Positions 1-7,119 of a DNA stretch of 33,391 nt are shown here, piece after piece. The DNA is from Bradyrhizobium lablabi (lineage in GTDB: Bacteria > Pseudomonadota > Alphaproteobacteria > Rhizobiales > Xanthobacteraceae): contig NZ_LLYB01000080.1 of the NCBI RefSeq assembly GCF_001440475.1, positions 415 to 33,805 on the forward strand. The letters are read 5' to 3'. Both the position numbers and the translations under genes were made by a program. The stretch's first letter is position 1; each line of letters opens with the position of its first letter. A model generated the notes under the pieces. That model was given only the letters and a program-made list of their open reading frames with translations, made no database searches and was not told the origin of the DNA.

Positions 1-594
1 CAGAATGCCGTACTGCTGGTCGAGAGCGAGTGGGACGATGTACGAGCGACCGCGGTGAACCGCCTCACCGCATGGCCCAGCGACGCGCTGCCGGCGGCGG
101 CGCTGGCGGTCATGGCGGACTCGACCGTGCCGGCGGTGCAGGACGGCGCCCGCCTGCTGCTTCGGCGCAGCCTCGCCGACGGCGATGTCGCCGAGGTGCT
201 GGGGCGCGTGCTGGAGCACCCTTCCGGCAGCTTTCACCTCTTCGTCACCGAGTTGATATCAGGCGACTCGCTGGCGGATGCGGCGATCTTCGCCAAATTC
301 CTGACCCAGGCCCGCATCATCCTGATGCAGATCAACCGCGGCCGCATCGCCAAGGACCGGATCTTCATGGCACTGCGCCACGAAGCGCTGGCGCACAGGG
401 ACCGCGCTGCTGATATCGCGCAGCTGCTGTACGACTTCACACTCAGCGTGACCCTTCGCGACAAGGCGCCGGCGCTGATGATCCTGCGCGACATCGCCCG
501 TGCCTGGCCGGACCTCACTCTGCCTGTCACCGTGGCTCGCGCCGGCCGCACGCCGTCGGGCGGTGACTCGCAAGCCAGCGGAAACGCCGCATGA
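1..594 (+). CDS. ARM/HEAT-like helical protein, C-terminal part (retron accessory gene), partial
   Basis: The frame is open from base 1 without a start, so this is the last 197 residues of a longer protein cut by the window edge; the GTG at 55 is an internal valine. The visible part is almost entirely predicted helix, with alternating hydrophobic and charged segments (for example around ALPAAALAVMADS and VQDGARLLLRRSL), as expected of ARM/HEAT-type repeats. There is no catalytic motif and no membrane segment. The stop overlaps the start of the SWIM protein (ATGA at 591-594), so the two are translationally coupled. Its place directly before a WH-SWIM gene and a retron RT matches the ARM component I recall from type XIII retrons. 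The repeat call is inferred from helical pattern and context, not from a profile match. Confidence 0.6.
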   Translation, partial: QNAVLLVESEWDDVRATAVNRLTAWPSDALPAAALAVMADSTVPAVQDGARLLLRRSLADGDVAEVLGRVLEHPSGSFHLFVTELISGDSLADAAIFAKFLTQARIILMQINRGRIAKDRIFMALRHEALAHRDRAADIAQLLYDFTLSVTLRDKAPALMILRDIARAWPDLTLPVTVARAGRTPSGGDSQASGNAA

Positions 595-2258
595 ATTTCG
601 CCTATCGATTTCTCGGCAGCACCAGCGCCTCGTCGGACGCCGCCTCATCGTCGTTCGCCTTCGCGCCGGACACGCTGCGCCAGCCGACTTTCTTCACCGG
701 CAAGGTCGCCCGCCATATCGCGTTCCGCGAGGCGATCTCGGCGCTGCATCATGTCGTCGTCTCGGACCTGCGCTTCAAGCCGCGCGACCGTACCGCCTAC
801 TTCGAGTGGCTGAAGCAGAACGAGGCCAGCTTCCTCGCCGAAGCGACGAAGCAGTCCGCGGCGCTCAAGCCGCGCATCGCGGAGTTGCAGGACCGCATCC
901 GCGGCCTCGACCGCGAGCGCGATCGGCTGATGAAGCCGTTCTGGGCGGCGCGGCAGGCCTATTTCAACTACCTGTACAAACAGAACCGCGACGCATGGAT
1001 CGTGCTCGATCCTGTCATCACCGTGCATCCGGACGAGATCTTCTTCGAGTGCTTCAGCCTCGACGAATCGAGCTACGGGCGGCTGTCATGCGACCACGAC
1101 GTGTTCGAGGGCCTCGGCGAGATGGCATTCGGCACCACCAATATCGACTACAGCCACGCCCTCTACGACGAATTCCAGAAGATCCGCTCCTATCGCGACA
1201 CCACGCTCACCATCGATCCCTCCGGGTTCGAGGTGCAGACCGGCGACGACCTCGACTTCCGCGAGGAGAAGATCGACCTGCCGGACAGCTGGGTGCGCGG
1301 CTTCCTGCAGGTGTCGAGCGCCATGACCCTGCCGGCACATGTGTTCGACCTGCATCCACTGGACATGGCCAACATTCTCACCCGCCTTGCGCAGAAGAAG
1401 GAAAAAGCCGGTCCGCGTTCGCTGCGCTTTGTGCTGAAGCCGGACGCGCCCGTGGAGGTGGTCATCGAGCCGTGGCACGACAGGCTCACTTTCCGCCGCT
1501 CGATCTATCGCGGCAAGGACCCCGCAGAGATCCGCATTTGGGGCCGGCGAAGGCTTGCGATCCTCGGGCGGGCGCTGCCGCTGGCGCGGTCGGTGCGGGT
1601 GCATCTGACCCAGAGCGGCCTGCCCTCGTTCTTCGTCGTCGATTTCGGCGGCCTTCGATTTACGCTCGGCCTGTCCGGCTGGACCGCGAACGACTGGTCG
1701 TCCGCCGGGCAATTCGACCTGCTCGCGCCACGCCACAAGGTCGACACCGACACCGCCCAGCGCGTTTTCGCGGCGCTCGGCAAATCGCACGCGGCGACCG
1801 CCGCCGAACTGGCACAGTGGACCGGCGTCGACCAGGCGCTGGTGCATGCGGCGCTCACCGCCTACACCCAGGCCGGACGGGTCATGTTCGACCTCGACAA
1901 GTCGCTCTACCGCCTGCGCGAACTGACGCGCGAGCCGTTGTCGCCGGCTCAATTGCGCTTCGCGAGCCCGCAGGAGGAGAAGGCCGACCGCCTGATCAAC
2001 GCCAACCTCGTGACGATCGGTAACATCGATCGCAACCAGGGCGTTCGCGCCATCAACGGCCGGGTGCTCGACAATGCCCGCACCGAGCAAGTGAACCTCG
2101 TCATCGACGACGACGACCGCCTCGTCGAGGCGCGCTGCAGCTGTCATTTCTACGGCCATAACAAGATGGCGCGCGGCCCGTGCGAGCACATGCTGGCGCT
2201 GCGCCGGATCTTCCATGCGCAAGTCGAGGGCGTCGCCCAGGATGGACACGCCACATGA
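591..2258 (+). CDS. winged-helix / SWIM zinc-finger protein (retron accessory, WHSWIM type)
   Basis: A 555-residue protein starting at the ATG that overlaps the previous stop. Near the C-terminus (about residues 503-528) is a CxC...CxH zinc ligand set: RCSCHFYGH followed by GPCEHML, the SWIM signature, a fold linked to DNA or protein binding. Before it, about residues 385-440, a segment containing TAAELAQWTGVDQALVHAAL and then a turn plus strand reads as a winged helix. Residues about 70-125 form a charged helix (KPRIAELQDRIRGLDRERDRL). No nuclease or ATPase motif is apparent. It sits between the ARM-like gene and the retron RNA/RT, and I recall this ARM-WHSWIM-RT set as type XIII retrons. 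It is probably part of the effector or its control; the mechanism is unknown to me. Confidence 0.75.
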   Translation: MNFAYRFLGSTSASSDAASSSFAFAPDTLRQPTFFTGKVARHIAFREAISALHHVVVSDLRFKPRDRTAYFEWLKQNEASFLAEATKQSAALKPRIAELQDRIRGLDRERDRLMKPFWAARQAYFNYLYKQNRDAWIVLDPVITVHPDEIFFECFSLDESSYGRLSCDHDVFEGLGEMAFGTTNIDYSHALYDEFQKIRSYRDTTLTIDPSGFEVQTGDDLDFREEKIDLPDSWVRGFLQVSSAMTLPAHVFDLHPLDMANILTRLAQKKEKAGPRSLRFVLKPDAPVEVVIEPWHDRLTFRRSIYRGKDPAEIRIWGRRRLAILGRALPLARSVRVHLTQSGLPSFFVVDFGGLRFTLGLSGWTANDWSSAGQFDLLAPRHKVDTDTAQRVFAALGKSHAATAAELAQWTGVDQALVHAALTAYTQAGRVMFDLDKSLYRLRELTREPLSPAQLRFASPQEEKADRLINANLVTIGNIDRNQGVRAINGRVLDNARTEQVNLVIDDDDRLVEARCSCHFYGHNKMARGPCEHMLALRRIFHAQVEGVAQDGHAT

Positions 2259-2321
2259 GTGACATGAAGGCCGCCATCAGACCCGGCTTGCACCGGAGAC
2301 GACAATTCGCGTATCACAGTA

Positions 2322-2559
2322 ATCGGAAGGGCGCGGGCCGGTCAGGACCTTGCAACCCGGGCGGCGTATCGCCGTCCTTGCACCATGACCATGCATGCGT
2401 CACTGGCCCGATCTTCACTGGGCCGGGGCAGTCCACCCATACGCAATCGCAGAATGGGTTCTTTGAACCCAATTGCGTATGGGTGGACGCCCCGGCGTCG
2501 AGTGGATCGATCCAGTTCTTGGATGAGACGAAGGCTATCCGGCCCGCGCCCTTTCCGAT
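2322..2559 (+). ncRNA. candidate retron msr-msd non-coding RNA
   Basis: The RNA is bounded by a long-range inverted repeat: a1 at 2322-2341 and a2 at 2539-2559, 20 paired bases with one extra T in a2 (2552-2554). Inside are a hairpin at 2359-2377 (8 bp, loop TAT), one at 2403-2426 (GGCCC/GGGCC core) and a very long hairpin at 2422-2496. The long hairpin pairs 2422-2429 with 2489-2496, 2431-2447 with 2472-2488 (17 bp perfect), and 2455-2461 with 2465-2471, leaving bulges at 2430 and 2448-2454. The second hairpin and the base of the long one share bases 2422-2426, so they compete or define the msr/msd junction. A small stem at 2510-2524 lies before a2. A repeat just 5' of a retron RT, enclosing a long hairpin, is the standard retron RNA layout. 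The branching G (expected just after a1) is not fixed; G2345 or G2346 are candidates. Exact ends are inferred. Confidence 0.85.
2422..2496 (+). repeat. long msd hairpin (about 32 bp, interrupted)
   Basis: Three consecutive paired blocks (8, 17 and 7 bp) close on a TTT loop at 2462-2464. The 17-bp block GTCCACCCATACGCAAT at 2431-2447 is matched perfectly by its reverse complement at 2472-2488. The only interruptions are a single A (2430) and a 7-nt left-side bulge (2448-2454). In a retron this element would be reverse transcribed into the duplex part of the msDNA. It is far too long for an ordinary terminator, has no T-tract, and lies between two co-directional genes. Confidence 0.9.
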
Positions 2560-2607
2560 CTCCCTCAGCATAACCTCCGTCACGTTCCTGACCGGAGGGC
2601 TGGCCGC

Positions 2608-4434
2608 GTGACCGAGACCGTTTCGCCCGGCACGCTGACGCGCCAGGAACTCTACGATCGTATCCGCCAGTCGTCGAAGGACGAGGTCATCCTCGAGGAG
2701 ATGATCCGCCTCGGCTTTTGGCCCGACGGCGAAGACGAGCCGGCGCCGGCCGCGGACACGATCCGCGCGCGCGGAGAAGCGATGCGCGAGCTCAGCGAAT
2801 TGCAGCGCCAGCACGCCGCCCTCGGCGATCCCGTGCGCGCGCTGAAGGAAATGCACAAGCGCCGCAAGGCCGAAGCGATGGCGCGGCGGCAGGAGACCAA
2901 GCGCCGCAACGCCGAGGCGCGACAGACGCGGGCGTTTGCATGGTTTGAACGCCGCAAGCGCGATGTGCTCTACCTCGGCGAAGACGTCTCGCCTGGCCTT
3001 CACAGCCGCACGACCACCATTCCGTTGCACGACGGCTTTCCGCCGCTCGCCGATGCCAAGGCGCTGGCCGACGCGATGGGCATACCGCTGGGCGAGCTGC
3101 GCTTCCTCGCATTCAACAGGAAGGTCGCGTCGGTCAATCACTATCAGCGCTTCACGATCCCCAAGAAGAGCGGTGGCGAGCGGTTGATCTCGGCGCCGAT
3201 GCCGCGCCTCAAGCGCGCGCAGTATTGGGTTCTGGACAACATCCTCGCACGCGCGCCGCTGCATGATGCCGCGCACGGCTTTGCGCCTGAGCGCTCGATC
3301 CTGACCAATGCGCGCAACCATGTCGGCCGCGACGTGGTGATCAATCTCGACCTCAAGGATTTCTTCCCGACCCTGACCTACGCCCGCGTCAAGGGTCTGT
3401 TCGAGGCGCTGGGCTATGCGGAAGCGGTCGCAATCCCGCTCGCGCTGTTGTGCACCGAGCCAATGGTCGATGAAGTGACGCTCGACGGCGAGCGCCACTT
3501 CATCGCCGACGGCCCGCGGCTGCTGCCGCAGGGCGCGCCGACGAGCCCGGCGATCACCAACCTGATCTGCCGCAGGCTCGACCGGCGCCTCATGGGGCTC
3601 GCCCGCACGCTCGGCTTTGTCTACAGCCGCTATGCCGACGATCTGACCTTCTCCGGCTCGGGCGAGGCGATAAAAAAGATCGGCACCTTGCTCAAGGCCG
3701 TGCACGGCATCGTCGAGGCCGAAGGGTTCACGATCCATCCGGACAAGACGCGCATCATGCGCAGGTCGACGCGCCAGGAGGTCACCGGCCTCACCGTCAA
3801 CGAGGCCGTGGCCGTGCCGCGCGACCTGCTGCGCCGTTACCGCGCCGTGCTGCAGCAGGTCGAGCGCCACGGGCCGGCGGGTAAGCATTTCGGTCCCGGC
3901 AAGGACGTGATCCGGTCGCTGCTCGGCTTCGGCCATTTCGCCATGATGGTCGATCCGGAGAGTGGCACGCCATTGCTGCAGCGAGCGCAGCGCCTCGCCG
4001 CGCAGTACGCGCCCACCCGCTCCGAACGGCTTCCGACTCGCGCCGCATTCCGCAAGGCCGCGAGCGCCGGCCAGGCGCCGCCCGGTCGGCAGTGGAATCC
4101 CGCGGAGCGGCCACCGCCACCGCCGGACCCAGTGTTGGTTGCGCTGGCGCGACAGGAGGAAAAGAAACGGGCCGCACAGGCACGCACCGCAACGCCCGGC
4201 ATGTCACGTCCGCCCAACGTACCCCCGTCACCGTGGGGCACGCCGCGCGCAGCCGGCCCGCAGGCGGCTCCCCCGGCGGGACCGGCGACGGCACCCCAAA
4301 CGACACAGCCGTGGTACGTCACGGCGCTGGTGATCCTGCTGGCGGTGATCCTCGGGCTCGCGATCAGGCCTGGCGGCGCCGTGATTGCCGGCGTGATGCT
4401 GTCTTTCTACTTCTGGCGATGGTGGAAGCGCTGA
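2608..4434 (+). CDS. retron-type reverse transcriptase with C-terminal membrane hairpin
   Basis: A 608-residue protein using GTG at 2608, with GGAGGG at 2594-2599. The RT core spans about residues 175-400: NARNH (234-238, the retron NAxxH motif), catalytic LDLKDFF with D248, LLPQGAPTSP (Q308), YADD (342-345, catalytic Asp pair) and VTG (392-394, the retron VTG motif). It would copy the msd part of the upstream RNA from the 2'-OH of a branching G to make msDNA. Flanking parts are unusual. Residues about 50-115 are a highly charged helix (KEMHKRRKAEAMARRQETKRR). About residues 470-568 are proline-rich and probably disordered. Residues 569-604 are hydrophobic (WYVTALVILLAVILGLAI, then a second segment after RPGG), ending RWWKR, which suggests membrane anchoring. 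It is larger than the 300-400 residues of common retron RTs. Not a group II intron RT: no maturase or HNH domain. Confidence 0.93.
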   Translation: MTETVSPGTLTRQELYDRIRQSSKDEVILEEMIRLGFWPDGEDEPAPAADTIRARGEAMRELSELQRQHAALGDPVRALKEMHKRRKAEAMARRQETKRRNAEARQTRAFAWFERRKRDVLYLGEDVSPGLHSRTTTIPLHDGFPPLADAKALADAMGIPLGELRFLAFNRKVASVNHYQRFTIPKKSGGERLISAPMPRLKRAQYWVLDNILARAPLHDAAHGFAPERSILTNARNHVGRDVVINLDLKDFFPTLTYARVKGLFEALGYAEAVAIPLALLCTEPMVDEVTLDGERHFIADGPRLLPQGAPTSPAITNLICRRLDRRLMGLARTLGFVYSRYADDLTFSGSGEAIKKIGTLLKAVHGIVEAEGFTIHPDKTRIMRRSTRQEVTGLTVNEAVAVPRDLLRRYRAVLQQVERHGPAGKHFGPGKDVIRSLLGFGHFAMMVDPESGTPLLQRAQRLAAQYAPTRSERLPTRAAFRKAASAGQAPPGRQWNPAERPPPPPDPVLVALARQEEKKRAAQARTATPGMSRPPNVPPSPWGTPRAAGPQAAPPAGPATAPQTTQPWYVTALVILLAVILGLAIRPGGAVIAGVMLSFYFWRWWKR

Positions 4435-4476
4435 ACCACTGTCCGATCTAACCCAACCCGAGAAAGACCTCTTTTC

Positions 4477-4516
4477 ACCGGCACATTCCTTTCGGGGACT
4501 GCGCAGCCCTGCCGGT
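4477..4516 (+). terminator. stem-loop downstream of the retron RT
   Basis: A perfect 7-bp inverted repeat (ACCGGCA at 4477-4483, TGCCGGT at 4510-4516) encloses a GGG/CCC inner stem around the palindrome CTGCGCAG. It lies 43 bases after the RT stop. No T-tract follows, so it is either a Rho-dependent or mRNA-end structure or only a chance fold. Confidence 0.3.
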
Positions 4517-4598
4517 CAGTTCAACCGGTTATCTCGCCATGGCGCGCCCGCTTTGGGTAATTGCGGACACCGGAGTTGTGGCACGATTGGCCTATAGA

Positions 4599-4612
4599 TT
4601 GATTTGTCTCAA
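4599..4612 (+). promoter_or_regulatory. FixK/FNR-type box upstream of the stress protein gene
   Basis: TTGATTTGTCTCAA fits the rhizobial FixK2/FNR consensus TTGA-N6-TCAA exactly (TTGA 4599-4602, TCAA 4609-4612). Its centre is about 80 nt before the ATG at 4686, a spacing that allows a class II site near -41.5 with a start of transcription near 4647. The match is seen directly; regulation by oxygen is inferred from the box and from how often small Usp genes are in such regulons. Confidence 0.5.
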
Positions 4613-4685
4613 GACTGTATCCGAAACGCGGGCCCACCTTGCATTCGGAAGGCAGCGATACGTCCAGACGATCGAGAGGTGGAGC

Positions 4686-5069
4686 ATGTACCGGCATATT
4701 CTCATTCCGACAGATGGGTCGGAGCTGGCAGAGCGCGGGGTGACGCACGGGTTGGCGCTGGCGAAATCCGTTGGAGCCAAGGTATCTGTAATCTACGTCG
4801 TGGAACCACTTCTTGCAGTGACAGGCGACTTTGCGAGCGTGTTGGATCACGCGGCAAATGCGGCCAAGGAGGCCGGTGTTTCCTGCGAGACAATTCAAGT
4901 GGAGAATGTGCAACCCTATCAAGCCATCATTGCAGCGGCCGAGGACAGAGGCTGCAATCTCATCGTCATGTCATGGCACGGGCGCAGCGGACTTTCCACG
5001 CTTCTAATCGGTAGTGTGACAAACAAAGTGCTGGCCTACGCGAAAACGCCTGTACTGGTTTGCCGGTGA
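4686..5069 (+). CDS. universal stress protein, UspA family
   Basis: A 127-residue protein starting MYRHILIPTDGS, the standard Usp opening, at the ATG at 4686 with a GAGGTGGAG ribosome site just before it. The frame is open further upstream (to 4539), but that extension has no family likeness. The nucleotide-binding motif G-x2-G-x9-G(S/T) is seen in HGRSGLSTLLIGSVTNK near the C-terminus, so this is the ATP-binding type of Usp, a soluble dimer. It is slightly shorter than the usual 140-150 residues. It is a single-gene unit with its own FixK/FNR-type box, lying between the retron locus and the convergent PHB cluster. The role is probably in stress or low-oxygen survival; the precise function is not known. 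Confidence 0.9.
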   Translation: MYRHILIPTDGSELAERGVTHGLALAKSVGAKVSVIYVVEPLLAVTGDFASVLDHAANAAKEAGVSCETIQVENVQPYQAIIAAAEDRGCNLIVMSWHGRSGLSTLLIGSVTNKVLAYAKTPVLVCR

Positions 5070-5157
5070 ATGTGCAGATCGCAAGCCAACCCCGACGGAA
5101 GAGCGTGCCCGACGACAGCCTGCCGAAGGTGCTCGCCGCTTGGCGGAAGATTACCGC

Positions 5158-5182
5158 TGCTCCTGTGTCACTCACGGGAGCA
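5158..5182 (+). terminator. stem-loop after the stress protein gene
   Basis: TGCTCCTGTG (5158-5167) pairs with CACGGGAGCA (5173-5182) over 10 bp with one U-G wobble and a 5-nt loop. It lies 89 bases after the Usp stop, in the 256-base gap between two convergent genes where I see no gene. There is no T-run on either side, so terminator function is only inferred. Confidence 0.35.
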
Positions 5183-5325
5183 AGCAGGTTAACTGAACAT
5201 TGTGGCCGAGCGCGGATAGATGGCAGTGAACCGCGCTACTGGTTGAGAGCCGATCGTCGTCAGAAGCAGCAGGACGGGATTTGTCCGCGCCGGCCCGACA
5301 GCATCCCAGCTTGCCGGCTCGATCT

Positions 5326-7044
5326 TCAGCCCGCCTTCGCCTTCACGTATCGACCTGGGGCGGATTCGCCCGGAGGATAGAGGTTGCTACCGAGCTGCGT
5401 GCGCGCCGGCAGTTGCTCTTCCGCCTGCGGCTTGAGCCAGCCGATCCAATCGTTCCACCAGCTGCCCGGCTTTTCATCCGCGCCGGCCAGCCAGGCGGCC
5501 GGCTCTTCGCATCGCTCGTCGGATACCCAATAGCTGCGCTTGTTCTTCGACGCGGGGTTGATGACGCCGGCAATATGCCCACTCGCGCCAAGAACAAAAC
5601 GAGTGTCGCCGCCGAACAGGCCCGTCGTGCGATAGGCGGACCGCCATGGCACGATGTGGTCCTCGACCGTCGCGAGAACGTAGGCGGGCAGATCGACCCG
5701 CCCCAGATCGACTGACGTACCGCACATCGTCAATCTGTTCGGCTCGCGGAGATTGTTCTCCAGGTACATGTTCCTGATATACCAGCAGTACATCGGCCCC
5801 GGCAGATTGGTCACGTCAGCATTCCAGAACAGAAGATCGAAACGTTCGGGCGGCTTTCCTTTCAAATAATGATCGACCACGTTCGGCCATATCAGTTCCT
5901 TCGAACGCAGGGTCTGGAACACGAAGCCGAGTTCGGCACCGCGATAGATGCCCCCCTTCCCGATCGTCAGCTCGCGTTGGAGCACGCTCTCTTCGTCCAC
6001 GAACACGCCGAGATCACCCGGCTCCCGAAAATCGAGCATGGTCGTCAACAGCGTCACGCTTGCGACCGACTCGTCGCCGCGCGTCCGCAAGATCGCGAGC
6101 GCGGACGACAGGATGGTCCCCCCGACGCACCAGCCGACGGCGTTGACCTTGTCGGCGCCTGAAATCGATCGGGTGATTTCAATGGCGCGCATCGCACCAT
6201 GCTCGACATAGTCATCCCATCCGAAGTGACCGCAAGACTCTTCCGGATTGCGCCAGGACACCACGAAGACCGTCATGCCGTGCTCAACCGCAAACCGGAC
6301 AAAGGAATTGGCAGGCTGGAGATCGAGAATGTAGAACTTGTTGATGCAGGGCGGCACGATCAGCAGAGGCCGAACGGCCACCTGCTCCGTCGCCGGTTCA
6401 TATTGAATAAGCTGAAACAGATCGTTTTCGAACACGACCGCGCCCTTCGATGCAGCGACGTCCTTTCCGACCTCGAATGCGCCCTCGTCCGTGATCGTCA
6501 GGCTGCCTCTGCCCAGGTCTGCCATCAGGTTGTCCAGGCCAGCCTTGAGACTTTGACCTTCGCTGTCGGTTGCCATCTTGATCGCATCGGGATTGGTAGC
6601 GACAAAATTGGTCGGGCTCATCGCCTCGACCAGCTGGCGCGTGAAGAAACGCAGGCGGTGCTTTTCCTTCTCGTCCAGATCGAGGGCTTCGACAAAGTCG
6701 ACACAGTAGCGCGAGTTCAGCAGGTAGTACTGCTTCAATATGCTGTAGAGCGAATTTTCCCGCCAATCAGCGCCATTGAACCGGCGATCGCCGCGCGGGG
6801 TTTCGATGCCCCCTTCGCTCTGCCCGCCTGCCGCCGATTTGATGATGTGTTCTGAAAGCTGATACAAACCCTTCAGATAGTCGGCCTGCAATTCGGCGAT
6901 GCGTCCCGACGCCCCCAGAGGCGAGCTGACCGCGGCGTCGTCACGCTCGCCATTCGCTGTGCCACCCAGCGATCGCCACAGGCTCGCGCCCGCCTTCATG
7001 AATCCATCGACAAACTCGTCCGGCATGTTGAATGGCCGATTCAT
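5326..7044 (-). CDS. phaC: class I poly(3-hydroxyalkanoate) synthase
   Basis: This enzyme polymerises (R)-3-hydroxybutyryl-CoA into PHB on the granule surface. The 572-residue protein begins at the ATG at 7044 (MNRPFNMPDEF) with GAGGGA just upstream; the frame also runs on to a TTG at 7065 but lacks a better ribosome site there. The N-terminal PhaC domain includes GAVVFENDLFQLIQY and the hydrolase fold follows (PPCINKFYILDL). The catalytic triad is visible: Cys306 in the lipase-like box GWCVGGT, Asp in VEDHIVPW and His in GASGHIAGVINP. Length and motifs fit class I, which needs no PhaE/PhaR partner. It is the last gene of the minus-strand cluster, 75 bases after the sigma-54 activator gene and separate from phaAB about 10 kb upstream. 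Confidence 0.95.
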   Translation of the reverse strand: MNRPFNMPDEFVDGFMKAGASLWRSLGGTANGERDDAAVSSPLGASGRIAELQADYLKGLYQLSEHIIKSAAGGQSEGGIETPRGDRRFNGADWRENSLYSILKQYYLLNSRYCVDFVEALDLDEKEKHRLRFFTRQLVEAMSPTNFVATNPDAIKMATDSEGQSLKAGLDNLMADLGRGSLTITDEGAFEVGKDVAASKGAVVFENDLFQLIQYEPATEQVAVRPLLIVPPCINKFYILDLQPANSFVRFAVEHGMTVFVVSWRNPEESCGHFGWDDYVEHGAMRAIEITRSISGADKVNAVGWCVGGTILSSALAILRTRGDESVASVTLLTTMLDFREPGDLGVFVDEESVLQRELTIGKGGIYRGAELGFVFQTLRSKELIWPNVVDHYLKGKPPERFDLLFWNADVTNLPGPMYCWYIRNMYLENNLREPNRLTMCGTSVDLGRVDLPAYVLATVEDHIVPWRSAYRTTGLFGGDTRFVLGASGHIAGVINPASKNKRSYWVSDERCEEPAAWLAGADEKPGSWWNDWIGWLKPQAEEQLPARTQLGSNLYPPGESAPGRYVKAKAG

Positions 7045-7119
7045 CCGATATCCCTCACTCAGCAAAATAAGATGATGTGTTGCGTTTCCTTGTTCCGGGC
7101 AGCTTCTATTTGGCTCCCT

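Noticed and set aside
500..2023. 507-codon plus-strand frame overlapping the WH-SWIM gene
   Set aside because: Alternative frame with very high arginine content; the SWIM protein in the other frame has clear zinc ligands and ATGA coupling.
2422..2496. Long hairpin read as a terminator or as a miniature transposon end pair
   Set aside because: No T-run, no target duplication, and it is nested inside a second long-range repeat directly before a retron RT.
2314..3936. 540-codon open frame antisense to the retron RNA and RT
   Set aside because: Mirror of the GC-rich RT coding frame; arginine/alanine-rich, low-complexity translation, no family pattern, and the RT on the other strand is certain.
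2608..4434. RT as group II intron or diversity-generating retroelement
   Set aside because: No maturase or HNH domain, no intron domain V/VI fold, no template/variable repeat; the NAxxH and VTG motifs plus the a1/a2 RNA point to a retron.
5070..5380. 106-codon plus-strand frame after the Usp gene
   Set aside because: Starts inside the Usp stop region, runs into phaC antisense, no ribosome site or family pattern.
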